In this document: in pieces, positions 16,596-24,519 of the stretch
Layout of the letters: each line of letters starts with the position of its first letter
How positions within the stretch are numbered: the first letter of the stretch is position 1
NCBI GenBank assembly: GCA_029260735.1
Contig: JAJDCR010000093.1
Location: 1-64,000 of the forward strand
Origin: Planctomycetota bacterium
Lineage (GTDB): Bacteria; Planctomycetota; Uabimicrobiia; Uabimicrobiales; Uabimicrobiaceae
DNA: 64,000 nt
Reading direction: 5' to 3'
Made by a program: the position numbers and the translations under genes
Notes under the pieces: generated by a model
The model's database searches: none
Told to the model about the DNA's origin: nothing
What the model saw: the letters and a program-made list of their open reading frames with translations, nothing else

Positions 16596-16844
16596 TATAT
16601 TTCTTCCTAAAGCTTTGGAATTTCATTTTAGTTTAAAATATTTATGATAAACCTCGATGATTTAATAAACTGTATCTCTTTGTTTTGTAATGGTTTAATA
16701 GTTCAAATTATGTAAAATTAAATGAAGAAATTATGCTCGTTTTTTAAAAATCATTTTTGTTCATAAGGAAATATTGATTTTATTTTCTGTTTTTGATTTA
16801 ATGTTTTTATACTAATACAATTCTTTTACAATGGAAATGGTTTT

Positions 16845-18374
16845 ATGGCATCCCCTCCTCTTTCTCAAGATATATGGAAACTGTATGGATTTGAAAGCAA
16901 TCCTTTTGAAGTTAGTCCATTATCTTTAAATTCTTCCCTTCTTCCTATACCCCAACTTTTTGTAGGACATTCGTTTGAGTCAAAAGAAACTACGTTGATT
17001 ACTAATATTTTGCGTAGTGCTGGAGGAGCACGCTTTGTAATTGAAGGAGAAATTGGAGTTGGTAAAACAACTTTCCTAAACTATCATCGTTTTCTCTGGT
17101 ATTCTGAGGCTCAAGACAAACTGTTTACTCCTATTCGAGAAATACCAGTATCTCCAGATTGGGAAACCAAAGATTTTATTTTAAATGTTTTAGACGCACT
17201 TATCCACAGAATCTATTTAGAAAAGGGTGAAAAATTTATATTAAAAAACCCATTGCTAAAAGAAATTTTGTTGCTTACCAAAGTATATATTCGCTCAAAA
17301 CTAGAGATTCAAGCCTCTGCGTATGGCTTTGGTATAGGGATAAATAGACCAGGAGATGATTTAGTACATGTACCGGATGTTCCAGAATACAGTCTTACAC
17401 AATACTTTCGTTCTTTAGTTGAGGAGATTAAAAAATTTGGCTATGTAGGAGTGTTTTTGCATTTTGATAACTTAGAGTTAATTTCATTGAAGTATCCTGA
17501 AAAAATTCAAGATATATTTGAAAGAATCCGTGACATTCTTCAGATTCGAGATGTCTATTTTGCTTTTATCGGCAACTTGGGTTTTTTTACAGAAATTATT
17601 AATCCCTTAGAAAGAGTAAGAAGTATTTTTTTTGGTTTCCCTATTCAGCTACCATCACTAACCTTGGAGGAAGTGATAAAAGCTATTAGTCTTAGATACA
17701 AAGTGCTAGCTATTCATGACAGTTTTATCAATCCTTTTGAAGATCAATTTATTGAATATTTATACCATTTGTACGAGGGAAAAATCCGATTTATTATGGA
17801 TGCACTTCATTCAATTATTCTTTATCTTCCAATGGTAAGTCCAGTAACTTTATCAAAGGATAAGGCAAGAGAGATATTAAGGGGAGTGGTCTTGGATAAG
17901 ATAAGAAGCTCCCTCCGTGCTAAGGAACAAGAAATACTAAATATTATTTTAAATTATGAAACTTTTACTAATACAAAACTTGCCAAAGAGTTGAGGATGT
18001 CTCCTCAAAATGTTTCTAACTATTTAGGTCGACTGATGGAGTTAAATTTTATTTATATTGTTAAAAAAGTAGGGAGAATTCGATATTTTAAAGTGAGTGA
18101 AACAGTTCATATTTTAAAAGAATCTTCACAAAAGACGACTACCAAATCTCTTTCACATTTCACGCCATCAAAAAGACAAGAGCAAATTTTAAAATTTCTG
18201 AGAATTACTCCTAAAGCTTCTAGTAAAGAAATAAAAGAATCATTGAGCTGCTCAAAGGCAACAGTTCTAAGGGATCTAAACGTTTTGATTGAAAAAAAAC
18301 TAATAACTAAATATGGTACTACTAGAAATGCTTACTACTCAATAATTGCAGAAAACTCCAAAAAAAAGAAGTGA
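16845..18374 (+). CDS. AAA ATPase with two winged-helix domains
   Basis: This 509-residue protein starts with 'YGFESNPFEVSPL', a phrase common in ORC1/Cdc6- and ExeA-like ATPases. A Walker A motif GEIGVGKT (68-75) and a Walker B-like VFLHFDNLEL near residue 205 follow. Two winged-helix DNA-binding units come next: one at ~350-415 (TNTKLAKELRMSPQNVSNYL) and a second at ~440-505 (SSKEIKESLSCSKATVLRDL). The overall plan (ORC-like AAA plus MarR-like wHTHs) resembles archaeal-type Orc/Cdc6 or transcription-regulating STAND-like ATPases. It lies alone inside the accessory island behind ~250 bp of very AT-rich DNA. The function is unknown; replication-like, regulatory or defence roles are all possible. 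Confidence 0.8.
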   Translation: MASPPLSQDIWKLYGFESNPFEVSPLSLNSSLLPIPQLFVGHSFESKETTLITNILRSAGGARFVIEGEIGVGKTTFLNYHRFLWYSEAQDKLFTPIREIPVSPDWETKDFILNVLDALIHRIYLEKGEKFILKNPLLKEILLLTKVYIRSKLEIQASAYGFGIGINRPGDDLVHVPDVPEYSLTQYFRSLVEEIKKFGYVGVFLHFDNLELISLKYPEKIQDIFERIRDILQIRDVYFAFIGNLGFFTEIINPLERVRSIFFGFPIQLPSLTLEEVIKAISLRYKVLAIHDSFINPFEDQFIEYLYHLYEGKIRFIMDALHSIILYLPMVSPVTLSKDKAREILRGVVLDKIRSSLRAKEQEILNIILNYETFTNTKLAKELRMSPQNVSNYLGRLMELNFIYIVKKVGRIRYFKVSETVHILKESSQKTTTKSLSHFTPSKRQEQILKFLRITPKASSKEIKESLSCSKATVLRDLNVLIEKKLITKYGTTRNAYYSIIAENSKKKK

Positions 18375-18684
18375 TATAGACTTCTTAATACACGGATAAG
18401 AAAAGAGAAGAAATGCAGTACTGATTATTTTATGTCTGCCATGGATCAATTGGTATAAGTAGCCCTATTGGTGCTAGGACTGAATGCTTTACTTTTATCT
18501 TTGGTTTGGGCTGTAAGATTATGTTTGTCTAAGTTATTTTTCTTGTCGGAATTGCGTAGCGGTTGCGGAAAAAATCAACGGAATGAACCCCTCCCCTCTG
18601 TCATAAACTATGTAATTTTTTTACCTGGACAAAAATTACATCGCAGAAAATTGGCTAACATAAAACGAAAACAAATTACCTAAA
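18375..18684. other. Gene-poor gap inside island
   Basis: About 310 bp separate the ATPase and permease genes. A 71-codon ORF within it (18468-18683) has no ribosome-binding site or recognisable motif, and I do not call it a gene. I see no hairpin, tRNA or clear promoter. It presumably carries the promoter for the permease gene, whose ATG (18685) has no obvious SD. Confidence 0.5.
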
Positions 18685-20148
18685 ATGAAAATCTTAAACC
18701 CCATTTTTTTTCGAGAGATTCACATACTTCCTCGCCAAAGGTATTTCTATAGAAAAAGAGTAGTGATTGTAAGTTTCCTTTTCCCCTTACTTTTTAGCCA
18801 GCTCCTCCACTCATATTCTCATGCCCAGGGCCTACGCATTTTTAGCTTTTATGCAAACTTCTCGCTGGTCACTCTCGTTTTTCTCTCGATATTGGTTACA
18901 TTGTCTTCTATCGTCAAAGAGAAACAAGGCAAAACTCTTTCCTTGCTTTTGCTAACGAGTATGAGCCCTTGGCAAATTGTGGGAGGGAAGTTTGCTAGTG
19001 CTTTGTTCTTTATTAGTTTGATCTATGCCGCTTTTTTACCTCTAGGAATTCTTAGTATCAGTCTGGGAGGGATCTCTGTTCTTCAAGTTTTTGCGATTAC
19101 CACTGTAATCATAAGCTCCGTTGCTTTTAGCATCTCTCTCTCTCTTTTGTTAGGAACTTTATTTTCCCACGACAATTCCTATACTATCGTGGTCATCATT
19201 TTGAGCCTCTTGACTTACGATCAAGCACTCTATTACGGATTACCTCAGTTCTCTGTCTCTTCGGCCATACAAGCTTGCTTGAGCAAAGGTCTAGTCAACT
19301 ACTGCTACTATTCATTTCTTCTTCAAACGGTACTCACCTTACTTTTTCTGACTTTCAGCAGCATTTACCTTACTTCTTATGAAACCAACCAAGAGAAATT
19401 TTTTTTTTCAAAGAGATCTAAAAAGTTTTATTTTTCATTTTTCTCCCGCAAAAAACCATTTCTCCTCAGTGCAAGAAACCCTATTTATTGGCGCGACTAT
19501 CGTCGGATAAAGATGGTATACAAATTCTGGTTTTTCTCCTACATTGTCTTTTTTTGCTGCGGACTTTTGCTCCAAAAAAGTTTACAGACAATCTTCTCCT
19601 TTTGGATAGCTTGGATAGGAGTTCTTTTGCTATTGAACCTCTATCAATGCCTTAACGCTTTTTTACGGGAAAAACAAAGTACAACTTGGGATCTACTTCT
19701 TCTGACAAATCTATCTGCAAAAGAAATCTACTGGGGAAAAGTCAAAGCGATTTTCAAACCGAACTTACCTTTTTTTGGATTGAGTTTACTTTTGTATTTT
19801 TATGCAGTAGAAAACAGTGATAGACTAAGAGAGTCATTCTTTATCAGTTGTTTTACCTTGGGAACCTTACTTATATTCCTCTGGATAGTTTATACTGCGG
19901 CTCTTTACGCCTCTCTTACAAAAGAGAATTTGGTCAAAGCATTTGGATGGCTGCTACTTTCTTGTTCAGGCGTTTTTATTATGACGACAATGATCTTTAA
20001 TATTTCATTGAGTGTTTTAAAAACCCTACCACCTCTAGTGGGCATTCTGTTTGTTGTTCCCAGTTTTGGCTTAGTAAACTTTGTTTGGGTAATATTTGTC
20101 GGTTTCACTCAAGATAAAATTTCTTATTATGTTCAGGCTCAAGAATAA
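18685..20148 (+). CDS. ABC-2 type transporter permease
   Basis: The 487-residue polytopic membrane protein has about twelve hydrophobic segments. It looks like two ABC-2 permease halves in one chain: a first half with 'LSSIVKEKQGKTLSLLLLTSMSPWQIVGGKF' (the typical ABC-2 amphipathic segment) and a second with 'FLREKQSTTWDLLLLTNLSAKEIYWGKVKA'. Family members form channels with a separate ATP-binding subunit for drug, lipid or polymer export. No ATPase gene lies beside it, which is unusual and fits an accessory, possibly transplanted location. No clear SD is seen upstream of the ATG. A REP-like hairpin lies 30 bp after the stop. Confidence 0.85.
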   Translation: MKILNPIFFREIHILPRQRYFYRKRVVIVSFLFPLLFSQLLHSYSHAQGLRIFSFYANFSLVTLVFLSILVTLSSIVKEKQGKTLSLLLLTSMSPWQIVGGKFASALFFISLIYAAFLPLGILSISLGGISVLQVFAITTVIISSVAFSISLSLLLGTLFSHDNSYTIVVIILSLLTYDQALYYGLPQFSVSSAIQACLSKGLVNYCYYSFLLQTVLTLLFLTFSSIYLTSYETNQEKFFFSKRSKKFYFSFFSRKKPFLLSARNPIYWRDYRRIKMVYKFWFFSYIVFFCCGLLLQKSLQTIFSFWIAWIGVLLLLNLYQCLNAFLREKQSTTWDLLLLTNLSAKEIYWGKVKAIFKPNLPFFGLSLLLYFYAVENSDRLRESFFISCFTLGTLLIFLWIVYTAALYASLTKENLVKAFGWLLLSCSGVFIMTTMIFNISLSVLKTLPPLVGILFVVPSFGLVNFVWVIFVGFTQDKISYYVQAQE

Positions 20149-20181
20149 GCTTTGGCTCGACTACTGTTGAAATAAAATATA

Positions 20182-20231
20182 ATTACGTCAGGTTATCGGG
20201 GTTTCCTACGTATTCGATAACCTAACGTAAT
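20182..20231. repeat. REP-like hairpin repeat, copy 2
   Basis: A 17 bp stem (20182-20198 against 20215-20231) has one mismatch, with arms ATTACGTCAGGTTATCG. The reverse complement of the element at 27531-27588 is nearly identical over the whole length, including the loop. It lies after the permease stop, at the right side of the island. Confidence 0.8.
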
Positions 20232-20277
20232 GATGTATAACAATCAAACAAACCTTTAAATTTTAAAATGTCTTTTT

Positions 20278-20704
20278 CAAAAAATTCTTGACGAATATCT
20301 CACACAACTATTTTCCAAAACGTCCCTCAAAAATTCGAATATTCTCTTGCTTCTTGGCTCGGTCCAAAACCGAGAATCGAACAGATTGAAAACGTCCCCA
20401 GTAAACACCTGATGGGCCGAGCAGACGATAAAAGACATCGGCAACCATTATGGGATCATTTCGGAAAACCCCACATCCCCAAGCTCCTAAAACTAGATGC
20501 TCACAGCTATTGTGGGCAAAAAGACCTAGTAGTTTAGAGGCTCTCTCTTCCATAATCTCTTCCACCCGCTTTACATCTTTATCCCTTTTTTGCTCCATAG
20601 CTCCTTTATTGGGAGCAGGGCTAGTAAGAAAATCAACGTGGTAAGGCTTTTCGATGAGATCACCTTCGTCTACACGAATTACAGGGCAATGAGGAGAGTA
20701 AATC
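20278..20704. repeat. Parent copy of PARG-like partial duplication
   Basis: This is the right-hand direct repeat matching 15512-15937. It covers the 3' half of the intact TIGR02452-like gene plus 30 bp downstream of it. The shared left boundary is CAAAAAATTCTTG. Confidence 0.9.
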
Positions 20705-21174
20705 ATGCGGTCGGAGTAGGCGCATGATTTGAAGCTACGGTGAAATTCGTAGTAGGGAAAAGCTTTTTGTAAGCTGAGGTAAAGTCCTGAGCTACGAGCT
20801 AAGGCTTCTTCTTGGGCTTGTGAGCCTCCGAGAAAACCTCCTCCGGGGTTTTTGGCCGAAGCAAAATTTAGCACTCCTACCTTCGGTTCTCCTTCGAGTT
20901 TGGCGAGGATTTCTGCCCCTACTAGAGAACTTTCATTGTAAACCTCAAATGAGGTGCTCTCATATTTTCTCTCTGTTTTTAGGACATTCTCTCGGATGGT
21001 TTCTAAGTCTTCCGGTAGATAAAAGCGCGTTTTTGAAAGACAGGAAGCTAAGCTGGGAGAGATATTCACTTCTTGCCCCAAAGAATTATCGTAACTGCCT
21101 TTTTCTAAGATTTCGAGAGTTTCTTGGGCGAGGCTTGCTCGCCCGCTACGCTTACCTGTTGCTGGCATTTTCAT
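20308..21174 (-). CDS. PARG-like macrodomain protein (TIGR02452)
   Basis: The 288-residue protein carries the poly(ADP-ribose) glycohydrolase signature GGG...QEE: G111-G113 and Q121-E123 in NPGGGFLGGSQAQEEALAR. It belongs to the bacterial-type PARG group (TIGR02452/DUF2263), which removes ADP-ribose from proteins or nucleic acids or hydrolyses related metabolites. The length matches the family (~270-290). The ATG at 21174 has AGGA 9 bases upstream. Its 3' half is duplicated at 15512-15937, which makes this gene the likely integration or recombination target that defines the island's right edge. The direct substrate is not evident. Confidence 0.9.
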   Translation of the reverse strand: MKMPATGKRSGRASLAQETLEILEKGSYDNSLGQEVNISPSLASCLSKTRFYLPEDLETIRENVLKTERKYESTSFEVYNESSLVGAEILAKLEGEPKVGVLNFASAKNPGGGFLGGSQAQEEALARSSGLYLSLQKAFPYYEFHRSFKSCAYSDRMIYSPHCPVIRVDEGDLIEKPYHVDFLTSPAPNKGAMEQKRDKDVKRVEEIMEERASKLLGLFAHNSCEHLVLGAWGCGVFRNDPIMVADVFYRLLGPSGVYWGRFQSVRFSVLDRAKKQENIRIFEGRFGK

Positions 21175-21298
21175 ATTTCTTTTTCCTGATATTTTTTCTT
21201 ACTTTATGATATTTGTAGTTGCTAGAATATAACCTTTTCAGACAGAGATTGTTCGCAAGAAATGTTTTGTTTTAAAAATTCAAAGGAAGTGACTTACG

Positions 21299-22297
21299 AT
21301 GAGCATGAAAAGTGGTTGGGAGAGAAGTACTCCTATCTATGAGTTAGATTTAGGGGGAGCTTCTTCTTTATTTCAAGAGTATATTCCAGGCTTAGGCGTG
21401 GAGAAAATAGAGCTTTTGGCAGGAGGCTTGGCAAACACAAATTACAAGTGTATTTTGAAAAATGAGGCAACCCCTTTTCTCTTGAGAATTTTTACCCGAG
21501 ATCCTGAGGCTTGTGCGCGAGAGGTTAAACTGCACCAACTAGTCAGGAAAATCGTTGCGGTGCCCGAAATTTTTTATCACGATACCAGCTGCCGTCTTAT
21601 TCCCCACTGCTTTTCCATTGTTGAGTGGATAGAGGGGGATTCTTTGCGCGATTTGGTTCAAAAAGAGAGAGTAGAAGCTGCTGAAAAAGTTTTTTTGGAA
21701 GCAGGTTTACAGTTGGCTCAATTGAAAAACTTTTCTTTTTCTCGGGCTGGTTTTTTCGATAAAAATTTAGATGTCGTTCCTTTTTTCTCCGATGAACGAG
21801 AAAACCCTTACATTCGCTTTATGAAAGAATGTTTAGAAGGAGATTATCTTCCCTTGCGTTTATCGAAAAAAAAAATCTCGCAAATTTATCGCCTTTTAGA
21901 GGAGGCAAAAGGGTACTATGAAATTTGTTTGAATACCCATCACTTGGTTCATAGCGACTATGATCCTGCGAATATATTTGCTCATCAAGTAAATGGGGAA
22001 TGGAAAATTGCCGCTATTTTGGATTGGGAGTTTGCTTCCTCGGGTAGTGTTCTTAGTGATGTAGGAAATATGCTTCGCTATGAATATAGCTTTGCCAGCA
22101 GTTACCGAGAAAATTTTCTTCGAGGATTAGAGCTTGGAGGATATTCTTTGCCAAAGAACTGGCACCGAGCAGTAAAAGCGATTGACCTACTTAATCTATG
22201 CAGTTTTCTTAGCTCTCCTACAGAACACCCCGTTCGCTTTGCTGATACCCAGGATTTGATTCAAAGAACCTTGGCTTACTGGTTCCCAGAATCATAA
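21299..22297 (+). CDS. APH-family phosphotransferase
   Basis: This is a 332-residue protein of the aminoglycoside phosphotransferase/choline kinase fold. The catalytic loop VHSDYDPANIF and the metal-binding ILDWEFASSG are both visible, and the N-terminal nucleotide-binding lobe contains 'LAGGLANTNYKCIL'. Family members phosphorylate small hydroxyl compounds (homoserine, choline, sugars, antibiotics). There is no sign of which one this uses. A GGAAG site lies ~9 bases before the ATG. It is convergent with the exonuclease gene, with only 9 bp between the stop codons. The fold call is firm and the substrate is open. Confidence 0.85.
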   Translation: MSMKSGWERSTPIYELDLGGASSLFQEYIPGLGVEKIELLAGGLANTNYKCILKNEATPFLLRIFTRDPEACAREVKLHQLVRKIVAVPEIFYHDTSCRLIPHCFSIVEWIEGDSLRDLVQKERVEAAEKVFLEAGLQLAQLKNFSFSRAGFFDKNLDVVPFFSDERENPYIRFMKECLEGDYLPLRLSKKKISQIYRLLEEAKGYYEICLNTHHLVHSDYDPANIFAHQVNGEWKIAAILDWEFASSGSVLSDVGNMLRYEYSFASSYRENFLRGLELGGYSLPKNWHRAVKAIDLLNLCSFLSSPTEHPVRFADTQDLIQRTLAYWFPES

Positions 22298-22306
22298 TCT
22301 CAATTC

Positions 22307-22882
22307 TCAATTTTTAGGCTTAATCTTTTCGCGTCCTAAGACAAATGGCATTAGCTTGGCAATATTACGAGCGTCGTCAATTCCCCGGTGATGAGTTCCT
22401 ATAAGCTTAATCTCAGCTATTCTTAGGGCCTTGGCCATACCAAAACTCTTTTTAAATCCTTGGCTATCAGCAAAAATTCTCTTCACATTAGCATGCTCAT
22501 TGGTGAAATTAGTTTCCACCTTGTGGAATAGACTATCTTGGAGGAATTGGTTTTTATCGTAATCTCCCCAACTGCAAAATAGATAGTTAGAGTAGTTAGA
22601 AAGCCACTTATGAAAATCCTTTATTGCTTGTGGATAATGAGGAGCTGAGTCTAGTTGTTCTTGGCTAATCGTAGTCAACTCTTGGCAAAAGGGGGTCAGT
22701 TTAGGATGGCGAACAGGCATAATGAAAGTCTGAAATTCACTGACATTCTCTAAGCTTTGCGCTTCTACCATTACCGCTCCAATTTCAATGATTTCCATTT
22801 CTCCGCGAGGAATACTCGCTTTATCACAGCAAGTTGCTTCTAAGTCGATCACCAGGTAATAATCGTATTTCTTTAAATTCAT
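22307..22882 (-). CDS. DEDDh 3'-5' exonuclease (ERI-1/KapD-like)
   Basis: The enzyme is a 191-residue exonuclease of the DnaQ-like superfamily. The four acidic residues and the catalytic His are visible: IDLEATC (D and E), SWGDYDKNQF (D), and GTHHRGIDDARN (H and D). The pattern 'VIDLEATC...EIIEIGAV' is typical of ERI-1/3'hExo and KapD proteins acting on RNA or structured ends. I chose the ATG at 22882, 11 bp after the upstream stop; an ATG at 22939 would overlap the phosphatase gene by 46 bp and has no SD. It is probably cotranscribed with the phosphatase gene. Confidence 0.88.
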   Translation of the reverse strand: MNLKKYDYYLVIDLEATCCDKASIPRGEMEIIEIGAVMVEAQSLENVSEFQTFIMPVRHPKLTPFCQELTTISQEQLDSAPHYPQAIKDFHKWLSNYSNYLFCSWGDYDKNQFLQDSLFHKVETNFTNEHANVKRIFADSQGFKKSFGMAKALRIAEIKLIGTHHRGIDDARNIAKLMPFVLGREKIKPKN

Positions 22883-22893
22883 ATCTCGTCTTT

Positions 22894-23466
22894 CTAAGAA
22901 TTCTTGTCTTCTTGTTTTTTCTTTAAATTTATTTCCCATTGATCAATTAGACGATGATGTTCTTCTCGGAGTTGGTCTAAAACTAAAATCATTTTTCCTT
23001 TTCGCTGTAAAATTTTCTCAGCGTATCTAACCATAAGCTTGTTTGGAGAAGCCCCCGAGCGGATTTTCAGAATATGATCCAGAGCATTTTTTTCTTGCCC
23101 AGGGGCAAGGGCTTGGCAAAGAATTATATAAGCGGCGGCGGGGGATCGACTGGCTCCCATCCAGCAATGGACAAGGAGATGGCTTTGGGAGGAGCATTTT
23201 TGTCCAAAGTCTAATATTTTTTGAACATCTACCTTGCTTACTGCTGTGGTGTGAAACTGGAGAGCATCCTTATGAGTTTCTACATCAGCAAAGTTTAGTC
23301 GGCAGTATTCCCCCGTAAACCAGTCGGGAGGAGGATGAGTCGTATGAGGATCTTGGATAGAAAGCAAGTGAGTTATCCCCTTGTTTTCAAATTGATCTAT
23401 CTCTCGCCAGGCACAAATGGATATAGGAAAAGGTAGCAAATGATTTACAGAAGTATTTTTTGTCAT
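22894..23466 (-). CDS. Dual-specificity/tyrosine phosphatase-like protein
   Basis: This 190-residue protein has the CX5R active-site loop HCWMGASRS (C101, R107), followed by SPAAA, and a candidate general acid Asp at D61. The motif is close to those in bacterial dual-specificity phosphatase-like proteins related to PTEN-like or 'cyclin-dependent kinase inhibitor 3' families. It probably hydrolyses phosphate from a protein or a small molecule. The last ~30 residues are charged and helical. It is the first gene of a two-gene unit with the exonuclease. No SD is apparent before the ATG. A link to the Ser/Thr kinase at 39676 is possible but not shown. Confidence 0.85.
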   Translation of the reverse strand: MTKNTSVNHLLPFPISICAWREIDQFENKGITHLLSIQDPHTTHPPPDWFTGEYCRLNFADVETHKDALQFHTTAVSKVDVQKILDFGQKCSSQSHLLVHCWMGASRSPAAAYIILCQALAPGQEKNALDHILKIRSGASPNKLMVRYAEKILQRKGKMILVLDQLREEHHRLIDQWEINLKKKQEDKNS

Positions 23467-23817
23467 AATTTATACTTTCAAAAGTTTTTATAGTTTAAGC
23501 TATCATCATTTCTATTCTAGATCGAAGGACTCCTCTATCGCTTTGGCAAAGGTCACCACATGGTAATGTAAGCAAATGAAAACTTGGAAAAACCTAGGCA
23601 TCTGTGATTTATTTTACTGAAAAATGAGGCTTCTTCAAATTTATACTTGTATCTTTTAAGATTTAATTCAGGTACTCTAGATTTTGTAATTTAAATTGAA
23701 ACTATAAATGAGATCTTGTTAATGATTCTAAAGTTTTGTACAAAGCAAGACTATATTGTTATTATACTAGTCTAGTGAAAAAAAGTTAATTTTTGTTTAA
23801 CTTTAAAGTGTTTACTG

Positions 23818-23846
23818 TTGACTTATAACCTTTATTTTTATAATAT
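23818..23846 (+). promoter_or_regulatory. Sigma70-like promoter
   Basis: TTGACT at 23818-23823 is followed after 17 bases by TAATAT (23841-23846); a perfect TATAAT overlaps at 23839-23844 with a 15-base spacer. The inverted repeat AAAGTTAA/TTAACTTT (23782-23789 against 23797-23804) sits just upstream and could be an operator. It would drive the HTH gene at 23958. Confidence 0.5.
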
Positions 23847-23890
23847 GGCAGAGGATTTTGATGTATACTATTTTTGGTAAAATATATTTA

Positions 23891-23919
23891 ATTTTTTCCT
23901 TGTTTGAAACTTGGCAGTT
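23891..23919. repeat. 29 bp direct repeat, left copy
   Basis: This sequence matches 25280-25308 with one difference (core CCTTGTTTGAAACTTG). The two copies flank the HTH gene and the pentapeptide-repeat gene. Confidence 0.75.
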
Positions 23920-23957
23920 ATCCATAAGGAAACTTCCCTTGATTTTTAGGAATAAAA

Positions 23958-24431
23958 ATGAAAAAGAAGGTCTTGAAAAAAGACTGGGACTTAAAAAAAG
24001 AAGACTTTTTGAAGCATTGTCGAGGTGCATACAGTAGAGAGAATGAACGTTGGTATGCAGTGTACTGGATGTGGCAAGGGATAAGTCAATCAGAGGTGGC
24101 TCGAAGACTAAATAGATCCAGGCCAACGATCCAAGCTTGGCGAGAAAACTTTGAGGCAAAAGGAGTAGAGGGGCTTGTCTATAAAAGATCTGGAGGAAAG
24201 CAAAGGATATTAACGACTGAAGAAGAGAAGACACTAGGTGATTTAGTTTTCAAAAAAACATACTCCTCTGAAAACATTCTTTCAAAAGAACGCTGGACAA
24301 ATAAAAAAGTGCAAGAATATTGCTGTAAAGAGTTTAAGAAAAATATTTCCGAAGAGACATGCCGAATTGCTATTCTCCGAGAAAAACAAAGGCGAAAACA
24401 ATCTGAAAAAAATGATGATCCTCGGTCCTAG
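23958..24431 (+). CDS. Orphan IS630-type HTH protein
   Basis: The 157-residue protein has a helix-turn-helix near residues 40-65 ('ISQSEVARRLNRSRPTIQAW') and continues in the style of the N-terminal half of IS630/Tc1-mariner transposases ('RWTNKKVQEYCCKEF...ISEETCR'). The DDE catalytic domain that should follow is absent, and the ORF ends in a charged tail. It is either an IS630 orfA remnant or a domesticated DNA-binding protein. A good AGGA site precedes the ATG, and a promoter lies ~110 bp upstream, so it may well be expressed. No terminal inverted repeats were found around it, only the 29 bp direct repeats. Confidence 0.75.
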   Translation: MKKKVLKKDWDLKKEDFLKHCRGAYSRENERWYAVYWMWQGISQSEVARRLNRSRPTIQAWRENFEAKGVEGLVYKRSGGKQRILTTEEEKTLGDLVFKKTYSSENILSKERWTNKKVQEYCCKEFKKNISEETCRIAILREKQRRKQSEKNDDPRS

Positions 24432-24519
24432 CTACCTTTCTTTTTTCTAATCACTTCCCATTTTAGAACATCAGGTCTATGAAGAATTTAATCTTTTCAT
24501 TGTAAGCTTTCTATTATGT

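Larger units (their letters stand above)
23467..23957. other. AT-rich gap with promoter and repeat
   Basis: This 490 bp gap separates the phosphatase and HTH genes and contains no convincing ORF. It does hold a likely plus-strand promoter (23818-23846), an 8 bp inverted repeat just upstream of it (23782-23804), and the left copy of a 29 bp direct repeat (23891-23919). Confidence 0.6.

Noticed and set aside
16791..16813. TTGATT/TATACT promoter for the ATPase gene
   Set aside because: The spacing between the boxes is only 9 bases, so I do not call it.
18468..18683. 71-codon ORF between the ATPase and permease
   Set aside because: No ribosome-binding site, motif or codon pattern supports it.
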